From: Enoplolaimus lenunculus
Lineage: Eukaryota > Nematoda > Enoplea > Enoplida > Thoracostomopsidae
Assembly (NCBI GenBank): GCA_030248215.1
Contig: JASANG010002473.1
Location: 1 to 64,000 of the forward strand
Reading direction: 5' to 3'
DNA: 64,000 bases
A program made the translations under genes and the position numbers. This document shows, one piece after another, positions 50,901 through 57,318 of this stretch. The first letter of the stretch is position 1. Each line of letters starts with the position of its first letter. The notes beneath the pieces are model-generated. The model saw nothing but the letters and a program-made list of their open reading frames with translations, was not told where the DNA came from and made no database searches.

Positions 50901-51469
50901 TTTCCATATTTTTTTGATACATCTAATCGGTCTTCGCATGACTTTTACTTATTCAGCATAGTTTTGAACTGAATTTAGCAAGCGGCGGACAAAAAATACG
51001 ACGAACGGTAAAGCTTTGTGATGTTCAGTTCGCCGGAAAAGATTTTTCAGTTTACTTTTGAGTTAACATTTCAGAACCGAGAACAATTCATCTTCTGATT
51101 TTGACCTATTTTCGCCCCATGCCATCGACAAATACATAATTTGTGAGGACGACCCTTGGGGGCGGCTAAAAATTCAAAATTTTTTTAAAACTTTAGACGC
51201 TTTAAGTTTTTAAGTATTTCGGCAGAATGTGCAGCAAATTTTGAATTTATTTTCAGGCAAATGGATCTGTCGCGACTGTCAGTTTGGCTTGAATACATCC
51301 GAGTCGCATTTGTTGAGCAGTGCCGATGTTGCAAACATTGCTGCAGAAGCAGCTGCTGCGGCCGCGGCATCGTCACGAAATTCGCCGACAGATCCTGAAA
51401 CGATTCCTAAGCGGTCGCCGTCTGTGCCTGACGGAACCTCGTTGTCTAGAAATGGGACCACCGCGAATG
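37566..51469 (+). CDS. KAT6/MOZ/Enok-like double-PHD chromatin protein, nine exons, 3' end not found
   Basis: Predicted chromatin reader. Exons: 37566-37605, 38708-39210, 41503-44851, 45926-46050, 46825-47091, 47996-48152, 49306-49421, 50099-50180 and 51257-51469. All junctions are GT/AG and all phases match, giving 1,617 residues so far. Domains: acidic/Thr-rich N-terminus; H1-like winged helix at about 131-205; a low-complexity middle with Asn (626-655), Gln (about 784-1115) and Thr (about 1128-1148) runs; a basic RG-rich patch at the exon 3-4 junction; tandem PHD fingers at 1453-1554. The PHD1 Cys spacing (C-x2-C-x17-C-x2-C) and the FCDSCDxGFHM and WIC motifs of PHD2 fit KAT6A/B and Enok better than DPF1-3 or PHF10. 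In that family the double PHD reads acylated histone H3 tails. The ATG at 37566 is the first in-frame ATG before the exon 1 donor. No MYST acetyltransferase domain was seen. Exon 9 ends at a good donor, so the gene should continue. The family call is an inference; the domain calls are firmer. Confidence 0.8.
37876..37955. repeat. Degenerate TTAGGC/TTAGGG-like tract in intron 1 of the KAT6-like gene
   Basis: About ten TTAGG-like words (TAGGTTTAGGC, GTTAGGGTTA, GCTTAGGTTTAGGGC). No clear terminal repeats were found around it. Confidence 0.65.
38033..38470. mobile_element. MITE, TACTGTAGTGACC family, in intron 1 of the KAT6-like gene
   Basis: About 438 bp, collinear with the copy at 1339-1774. 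The left end is TACAGTAGTGACTAGAATAAG and the right end TTATTCTGGTCACTACTCTA. Confidence 0.85.
38708..39210 (+). CDS. Exon 2 of the KAT6-like gene: acidic/Thr-rich N-terminus and first half of the winged helix
   Basis: The acceptor is TTTTTAG at 38701-38707 and the donor GTATGC at 39211. An in-frame stop lies just upstream of the acceptor, so this cannot be a longer first exon. It encodes a Thr run written in ACA/ACC codons, an acidic stretch with DSDFEDTGDD, a basic RRRRRKK cluster that could be a nuclear localisation signal, and the start of a winged helix (VPLAELVRVL...TPKQLNEYL). It ends in phase 0. Confidence 0.8.
39211..41502 (+). other. Intron 2 of the KAT6-like gene
   Basis: This 2.3-kb intron contains a TA-rich microsatellite (39415-39500), a decayed hAT relative (39918-40246), TTAGG-like words (39836-39890, 40445-40490) and, at 40930-40995, the right end of a TACTGTAGTGACC MITE. 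The 127-codon minus-strand frame at 41090-41473 has no recognised domain. Confidence 0.65.
39918..40246. mobile_element. Degenerate relative of the hAT element at 19049-19783
   Basis: GGTCTCGGTCTCGGTTTTCTG..GCTTTGGAACCGAGA on the left and GGTCTTGGTCTCAGTCTCGG..TTTTTAACCGA on the right match the nested hAT. The outermost CAGGGATGGG is not preserved. Confidence 0.65.
41503..44851 (+). CDS. Exon 3 of the KAT6-like gene: giant Asn/Gln/Thr-rich exon
   Basis: This 3.35-kb exon follows TTTGCAG and ends at the donor GTGAGG at 44852. It opens with LLWRDVNEGTLIRVRAGQYVAP, which completes the winged helix: the wing and C-terminal strand resemble H1/H5 and SAMD1-type helices. The rest looks disordered. 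It contains a Pro/Ser/Thr-rich part, an Asn run of about 30 (42835-42920, AAC then AAT codons), a 1-kb Gln-rich part (43310-44300) written mainly in CAA with some CAG, and a Thr run of ACA/ACG (44342-44399). It ends in a basic RGRGKPRRG segment. Long open frames on the opposite strand and in other frames are by-products of the triplet repeats. Confidence 0.85.
45526..45859. mobile_element. MITE, CAAGAGTGGATGATC family, in intron 3 of the KAT6-like gene
   Basis: 334 bp, starting CAAGGGTGCATAC and ending CATCCACTCTTG. The flanks ATTCTAT / ATTTTAT agree at 6 of 7 positions. The element ends 66 bp before exon 4. Confidence 0.82.
45926..46050 (+). CDS. Exon 4 of the KAT6-like gene: basic Arg/Gly-rich linker
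   Basis: The acceptor is GTTGTTGTAG and the donor GTAAGT at 46051. The incoming phase is 1 and the outgoing phase 0. It encodes GPRTRGNRLRG...RRSSPRRAAKQ, a basic, low-complexity continuation of the exon 3 C-terminus. The other open frame (VHEPEVIGLEVPQAQ...) does not match the phase of exon 3. The correct frame is chosen from the matching RG-rich composition and phase. Confidence 0.65.
46825..47091 (+). CDS. Exon 5 of the KAT6-like gene: Gln/Ser-rich linker before the PHD fingers
   Basis: The acceptor is ATATTTCAG and the donor is GTAACA (weaker than consensus). Phase is 0 on both sides. It encodes 89 residues with a short His/Gln run, a Ser/Ala-rich stretch and a basic C-terminal end (YAKGKRR) leading into the basic start of exon 6. 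Confidence 0.75.
47196..47373. mobile_element. MITE with a GCCTAA core (copy 5), in intron 5 of the KAT6-like gene
   Basis: Its ends are GGACCAATGTTACTTTAAG and the inverted CCCCTTAAAGTAACATGGGCC. The core contains CCTAAGCCTAAGCGTAAGCC. It begins about 105 bp after exon 5. Confidence 0.84.
47583..47745. mobile_element. Truncated MITE, CAAGAGTGGATGATC family, in intron 5
   Basis: It holds the left end CAAGAGCGGATGGTG and the ACCAGCACGCGTTGC core. The right half is missing. The right border is approximate. Confidence 0.65.
47855..47975. repeat. TATA/TTTA microsatellite in intron 5, just before exon 6
   Basis: Tracts of ACAT, then TATT/TTTA tetramers, then TATATTTA. The exon 6 acceptor TGTTTGTAG follows 20 bp later. 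Confidence 0.9.
47996..48152 (+). CDS. Exon 6 of the KAT6-like gene: start of PHD finger 1
   Basis: The acceptor is TGTTTGTAG and the donor GTATGG, in phase 0 to 1. After a basic lead-in it encodes DDICDVCYVQRQ...MLTCRSCGIK, which gives the first four Cys zinc ligands of PHD1. The 17-residue spacing between ligand pairs equals that in human KAT6A and is one shorter than in DPF2 (family comparison from memory). Confidence 0.88.
49003..49250. mobile_element. MITE with a TTAGGC core (copy 6), in intron 6, just before exon 7
   Basis: The left end carries TTTGGCCCACGTAACGATCACGG and the right end the inverted GTTCTTTACATTGGCCCAC. The inner TIR is GGGCGGAACGTTTTTCTGTG. The core has two TTAGGC blocks, including four hexamers in a row. 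It ends about 55 bp before the exon 7 acceptor. Confidence 0.8.
49306..49421 (+). CDS. Exon 7 of the KAT6-like gene: PHD1 end and PHD2 start
   Basis: The acceptor is GCGTTGTAG and the donor GTAAGG, in phase 1 to 0. It encodes AHPSCMGYTAEQGERALYSAWDCVDCKMCAVCGDSDSLL. HPSC and WDCVDC complete PHD1, and CKMCAVC opens PHD2. This shared CxxCKxC junction is the hallmark of the double-PHD (DPF) fold in KAT6 and DPF proteins. Confidence 0.9.
49727..49984. mobile_element. MITE, CAAGAGTGGATGATC family, in intron 7 of the KAT6-like gene
   Basis: The left end is degenerate (AAGGATGCATGATACAAGAG). The right end ATCATCCACTCTTG is intact, with the usual CCCCTCTAAATAAAGGGG-type core. The left border is approximate. 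Confidence 0.72.
50099..50180 (+). CDS. Exon 8 of the KAT6-like gene: core of PHD finger 2
   Basis: The acceptor is TTTTTTTTAG and the donor GTTAGT, in phase 0 to 1. It encodes SDIIFCDSCDQGFHMTCHIPKVEEKPSG, with Cys/Cys/His/Cys zinc ligands. The Phe in GFHM is KAT6-like; DPF1-3 usually have Tyr there. Confidence 0.9.
50386..50813. mobile_element. Element with CAGGGTTC / GGAACCCTG ends, in intron 8 of the KAT6-like gene
   Basis: It begins CAGGGTTCAATCGGAATT and ends ACTGTTGGAACCCTG. It is dense in TTCCTGTTCC words near both ends. GACCCCA occurs on both sides, offset by 3 bp on the left. A second copy lacking the left end is at 60905-61241. Confidence 0.65.
51257..51469 (+). CDS. Exon 9 of the KAT6-like gene: end of PHD2, Ala-rich and Ser/Pro-rich linker
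   Basis: The acceptor is TTATTTTCAG. GKWICRDC supplies the last ligand pair of PHD2. It is followed by an Ala-rich stretch and a Ser/Pro-rich linker. A consensus donor GTAAGT starts at 51470 with phase 1. If this donor is not used, the frame reads through to a TAG at 51502-51504, which would make a short isoform ending NGKSWRNCVYIW. No following exon was identified. Confidence 0.85.
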
Positions 51470-51960
51470 GTAAGTCATGGAGAAATTGCGTATATATTTG
51501 GTAGTATTTATGTATATTTGTTGGGCTCATATTATGCAATGTTGCTTTGCATCTAAGCTTAAAAGGTTAAAAATTAAGCAAAGGTTTAAGCCTTGATAAG
51601 CCTTTCCTTAAACATAAGCTTTAGCGCAAATTTGACAGGGACTATCGTTATTACTCGCGCTAATACTCGCCAACGCTTGCAAAAGTTTTCATGCTGAAGA
51701 AACAGAGTAGATCGTAAAGTATAAGTTTCGAGTAAAATTTGAAAATTCTTCATTGAATTTTTGTCAGCAGACTCGGGAGTAGTTGCAGTTTAAAATTGAA
51801 ATTTTAGTGGCATAAAATGGTTGTCAAATTGAAAATTTTAATCCAACTGGATTGATCAGGTTCAAACTATTCAATGATAAAGATTAGGAAATTGCATATA
51901 TATGCAGTTTATGTTTTTGCGCTTATCAAAGGCGCAAAATAATACGTACAGCATATATGA

Positions 51961-52980
51961 AGTGTACGGCAGGTCAATATAACTCAAGGTATTGTTAACT
52001 AACGGATGGTCGCTGCGAATCTTGAAGACTATTGTAATGATTGTTTCATCTATAAACAAGACACAGCATATAGAGATGCAAATTAGAACACATTCGTAAA
52101 AAGTTTTGTTAGGAATATATTTTAGGGTTACAAATTATGCAACCACGTTGACTAGATAAAGTGTACGGCAGTTCAATATACCTCAAGGTTTTATTAACTA
52201 TCGGACCGTCGTTGCGAAACATGAGGACTATATATCTGTATTATTAAAGCTGGAAGGCCCCACATACGTATTTTGGGCAGCGTTCCAACTTTTGTAATGG
52301 TTGCTTCATCTATAAACAAGACACATCATATAGAGATGCAAATTAGAACACATTGTTAAAAAGTTTTATAAGGAATATTTTAGAGTTGCAAATTTACAAC
52401 CACGTTGACTTAGATAAAATGCAACTTCAGTTATACATATCTCAAGGTTTTATTAGCTAACGGACCGTCGTTACGAATCTTGAAGACTGTTTCTATATTT
52501 TTTAAAGCTGGAACGCTCCACATTATTTTGGTCAGCGTTAAAGTTTTTCGAATGATTGGTTCATCGGCCCATGTTACTTTAAGGGGCGTCAAGGTTTCTG
52601 GTGGGTCTATAAAACAGTAGGTTTTGATTCTGGACTACATTATTTCGCTTAGGCTTAGGCTTAGGAACACATTTTTGCAACGATTAAGCTTAGACTTAGG
52701 CTTAGGAACACGCTTAATCTACTGTTACGTCCATAAAAGTAACATTGGCCGCTTCGTCTATAAACAAGACACAGCGAAACTTGAAGACTATATCTATATT
52801 ATCAAACCTGGAACGCCCCACATATATACGTAATTTGGGCAGCGTGTCTGCTGTTGTAATGATTGCTTCATCTATGAACAAGAAATTAGAACACATTCTT
52901 AAAACGATTTGTGAGGAATATTTTAGGGTTGCAAATTTGCAACAACGTCGACTAGTACTCGTCGTAGGTTGTATATCTGT
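51961..52980. repeat. Degenerate tandem repeat, about three units of 200-300 bp, downstream of exon 9
   Basis: Each unit carries GTACGGCAGTTCAATATA-, CTCAAGGTTTTATTA-, GGACCGTCGTTGCGAA-, GCTTCATCTATAAACAAGAC- and AATTAGAACACATT-like blocks. Copies begin near 51961, 52163 and 52420. The third is interrupted by a TTAGGC MITE (52566-52750). Related single pieces (GTATTTTGGGCAGCTTTCCAAC) lie at 23281-23445 and 36050-36230. Confidence 0.8.
52566..52750. mobile_element. MITE with a TTAGGC core (copy 7), inserted in a tandem repeat unit
   Basis: Its ends are GGCCCATGTTACTTTAAGGG and the inverted AAAAGTAACATTGGCC. The core holds TTAGGCTTAGGCTTAGG. It interrupts the third unit of the repeat at 51961-52980, with TCATC/TCGTC flanks. 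Confidence 0.86.
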
Positions 52981-53127
52981 TAGGAAGCTTCGTTGGTTTA
53001 TTTGGTTTATAAATACGTATTTGGTTATTTTGGAATTACTGGTTAATTCGAATGGAACGGAAGTTGTATATACTTTCAAAATCTGTGGGTAAACTTGAGA
53101 TGATACGTAGTAATTGTCTCAATTACT

Positions 53128-53349
53128 GGCCCATGTTCTCAAATGCATATAGCACATATCACCAGTTAGTAATAGGTTTTCAAGCAAACGAACTGCTGCA
53201 ATTGCAAGTCTCAAAGTTTGCACACAAGTAGACTAAAGTGAGTGTGTAATAAATGTGCTTAATTGCAAACCTCCCGTTTCTTTGGTTCGAAAGTTACAAG
53301 AATTATCACCGACTTGGTATAGGTGCTACACACGTTTGAGAATACTGGC
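53128..53349. mobile_element. MITE, TCTCAAATGCATATAGCAC family, between the two genes
   Basis: GGCCCATGTTCTCAAATGCAT on the left is mirrored by CACACGTTTGAGAATACTGGC. Internal pairs include AATTGCAA / TTGCAATT. Related copies lie at 34264-34496 and, partly, at 35035-35110. Confidence 0.72.
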
Positions 53350-54000
53350 TACTGTCGCTATCGAGTACAAGATATAGTATTTATTGCTAGTTACCAGAAA
53401 CCAGCACAAAATGAGAGTTGGGGCGTCTATTTACTTGTGGACGGGGGGGCAGATTATGCCAAACGACAATGACGACTTTAAAAAATGTTTTTCATTATTT
53501 GGCTGTACTGTGTTTTGTTTATCGGTAAACGCTGCTTTGTATTTCGTCAATTATAATTTGCGACAAAACAAAAAATATATAAGAAGTGCCGGTGGGTGCA
53601 TTAATAATAGCTATAAACCAAAATGCTTTAAGCGGATAATTAGTTGAATATTATTTGTAGTCGTCTTCGTAGGATATTTATATAATTTTATTCAAATTTT
53701 TTTTAAATTTTTTACGATTAAAAGCTTTTTGTATTAACGCTTCAACGTCTATTGTGCCAAAGTTGCGGTGTAAAGTCGAAGTTAATGCTGCTAAATCTAT
53801 AATCAAATACTAGAGCATCGATGATGCGTACGTAGTTTGGGTATCGTCCGAGCATTTCTTTTGGGGGGGGGGCAAGTAAACCAAAGAGATTGAACAGTCG
53901 AATGTGGTACAAGGAAAATTGAACCGGTACGGTATTATTGGTTTAAGATGGTTGATATTACAAATATTGCAATCGGTTTGAGGTGGAGTATACACTTGAT

Positions 54001-55083
54001 TTAGTTTCGTTGTTGCTGACGAGGAGGTTGCATTGTGAATGGATTTGAAAAGAAAAGCGCAAGACGCCAGCTGGTCGCTGGATGACTTCGGGGTTTAGGC
54101 AGGTTTTTCGCTCGCGGCGTCGTTGGTGAAATTGTTTGTTTGGGCGATGTTGTTCTCGTCAATGCTGTTGCAGTTGTTGTTAGCGTTTCTGCTGTTGCAA
54201 GCGAATTTGGTGTGTTTTCAATTTCGATTTCGTCAGCGTATAGCGATACTCGGCGATCATTGTACGGTAATGGTAAATGTGTGGACGACGGAAGCGGTGA
54301 CGCCGTGATGGCAGGAGCAAAATTAAGCGGATTTTGAATGAACCCGCGTTCGGTTGCGGTTAAATTTGACCCTCGGTACTGACTTGATGCTGTTGTTTGT
54401 CGGTATTTGTTGCTGTGTCGTGAACCATTTTGGTTGCTTCCGCAAGTCATTTGTTGTTTGTCCGCAGATCGGAAAACGGACGCCAATAAATGCCCAGGAT
54501 GACAGCTGTGGTTACGGTGAACAAGTGACCTGTTTTGATTTTTTACTGGATGATTATTGGCGTACCCGGAACGGTGGTTCATTGTGATTGGTTGGTTTAA
54601 GTGACGGTGAATGGCGACCGAATAATTTTCTGTGTCGAAATCAACGTTCATCGGACAGTTGTTGTCGAATCGAATGCTGCAACGATCACTAGCGGTACTT
54701 TGTCGAGATTTCAGCGCGCAAGTTGTCCAATCGGTTTCTTCGGTAGCTGAGCCTTCGGTAACGTCAGCGGAAACGGTGATTGGTTCCTTTAAGTACGGGT
54801 ATTTGCTCTTTGGTTCTTCATTCGATACTAAATTCGTTTGCCCGAATTCGATTGGTTCTTCGCGAGGAACGACCCGAGTGAGCAGTTCAGGTACGATTGG
54901 ATCACTACTGTTTGCCCGAGCGGTAATTGGTTGGTTTATTGTCAAATGGTCAAGTTGAGTTACGCCGCTTCCTTCTGAAGTTTCGCCAAAAAATTCGCAA
55001 ATTCTATCGCTTGAAATGCTTCGTTTGAATACTGGATCCTCAGGGTAGCGCTTTTTGGCGTTAATTCTTTGTTTTTCTTGCCG

Positions 55084-55128
<45 letters not shown>

Positions 55129-55240
55129 TTGTTGTTTTTGTTGTTGATGTTGTTGTTGTTTTGGTTTTTGTTGGCGTAATTTGTTTTGTAGTTGGAGTAG
55201 TTGTTTTTGATGTTGTCGTTGATGTTGTTGTTCCGGTTGG

Positions 55241-55275
<35 letters not shown>

Positions 55276-55919
55276 TTGTTGTTGTTGTAAGCAATTTCGT
55301 TTTGATCGGCCGTCGTCACTGTCAGGTCGCCGAAGTTGAGCGAACTTTGTCATCGCGATTGACGACAGGGATCCTTCCATGGTCCATGTACGCTTTGTGC
55401 TCCAACTTGGCCAAGATGCAGGTGCCGGAGGGACCACAACACAATTCGACCCGTTGCTACCCACGCTTCGATGTTCTCTGATCGTATTCAAATTATAGTT
55501 GCAAATGTTTCCAATTCGAGTGCCAAATTTAAGTCCACTGTTTCGTTGCTTTTTAGGTTTGTCAGTCGTTTTACATATATTTCGAATGTATTTGTTGCGT
55601 TGTTGGTAGCAGTAGTAGTAGTGGTTGTTGTTGTTGTTGTTGTTGCTGGCGGTGGTGGTGTTGCTGTTGTTGCCTTTGTGATTGTTGATAAATGTTGCCG
55701 GCAACGACGAATAGAGTCGCGATCGGTTTTCGTAGCCGCTTAGTGCACACGGGGGCATGCCGACCATACCGTTGGTGGTTGTAAATTGTTGCAACGATCG
55801 AGAAATTGTGACGCGTAATTCGGGCACACGAATCGCGTAAATCAGCGGATTAATGAGAAATTTCACGATTACCAGGCAGTTGACGAATGTTGTTATCGAG
55901 AATAGCAAGTTGATACGTT
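54001..55919 (-). CDS. GPCR exon 6: TM7 and a roughly 600-residue Gln-rich cytoplasmic tail
   Basis: The acceptor is CACATTTTAG, and the stop TAA is at 54003-54001. TM7 includes NPLIYAIR. The tail contains Asn-rich, Gln/Lys/His-rich, Ser/Thr-rich and Pro-rich segments with no recognised domain. There is no obvious pair of palmitoylation Cys right after TM7. The frame is continuous with TM7, which argues that the tail is really translated. Confidence 0.85.
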
Positions 55920-56994
55920 CTAAAATGTGGTTATAAACAAATCAAAGAGCGAGTGTGTGTGTGTATTTTGTGGTTGAAAATACGGGTCCATGTTACTTTA
56001 AGGGGCGTCCAGGTTTCTGGTGGGTTTATAAAATAGTAGGTTTAGACTCTTGATTAAATGTTTTTGCTTAGGCTTAGGCTTAGGCTTAGGAACTCATAGG
56101 CATCGACCGGATTACCACCAGTTCTGGTAAATATTAGTCCTTTTGCGTGCAACTGCTTTTCAAGACAGGTCAACAAGTTTATTAACGATTTTTTGACAAT
56201 GAAGTAAAATGAAAAATCCAAGCTAAAACTGAATTTTAACCATGCATAAATTCAGATGCTTTATCCGGTTTATTTCCGGTTAACATCCGGTTACGGAGAA
56301 AATTGTTTTTGTATGGTTGCGGCAAAATTAATATCCGGCCGCACCCTGCGATGACTAGCTAGCAGCAGAAACAGCCTGACACCGCAAAACATATACATTA
56401 TAATTTGTTTTGGTGTGTTTTAGCTCGTATGCAAAGTTGTCTGATTGCAAAAACAAACAGAGGTTGCCATTCTGACCACAGTACAGGTGGCTGATTCAAA
56501 ATTGTCAATTTGCAATTTCTGTTGTCAGTTGGGGGTGACTGCTGCTTTATTTTGTTTGCGCATCTGCCTAGTGTTTAGGACAGTAATGCGCCGTTCACAA
56601 TAATTTTGCCAACAGTGCCGCAAAATCAATCTCTTATAGCCCAGTGCTATCTCGAGTTCGTTTTGAAAATGACCTTGTGATAGCTATTGGGCAGTAAGAT
56701 AGTTTGTGGCCACTATTGGCAAAATTATTGTGAACGGCGCATAATTTGGTTGTGGAGCTACGTACCGGTAAACAAAATGTAGTGAAATCGGGACGACGTA
56801 ATGATATACGCGACGCTTGAAGGGACCCACGCGACCAAAAAACTGCCCAGGATCAAAAGCGTTGTAACCATGGCGCGACGTTTACGAGCGAACGCTGTAT
56901 AGCGACGCCTGCTCGGCTGGGCGTAAACGGTAGTTTTGTTGCCCTAAATTACATTATTATTATTAGTAGTAGTAGTAGTAGATGTATTATTATG

Positions 56995-57026
<32 letters not shown>

Positions 57027-57045
57027 GATTATTATTATTATTATG

Positions 57046-57092
<47 letters not shown>

Positions 57093-57141
57093 GATTATTA
57101 TTATTATTATGATTATTATGATTATGATTATTATTATGATA

Positions 57142-57176
<35 letters not shown>

Positions 57177-57207
57177 GATTATTATGATTATGATTATTAT
57201 TATGATA

Positions 57208-57263
<56 letters not shown>

Positions 57264-57264
57264 G

Positions 57265-57318
<54 letters not shown>

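Noticed and set aside
55061-55481. Val-rich plus-strand and Thr/Asn-rich minus-strand frames in the GPCR tail exon
   Set aside because: Other-frame shadows of the Gln-coding TTG/CAA repeats. The frame continuous with TM7 is the supported one.
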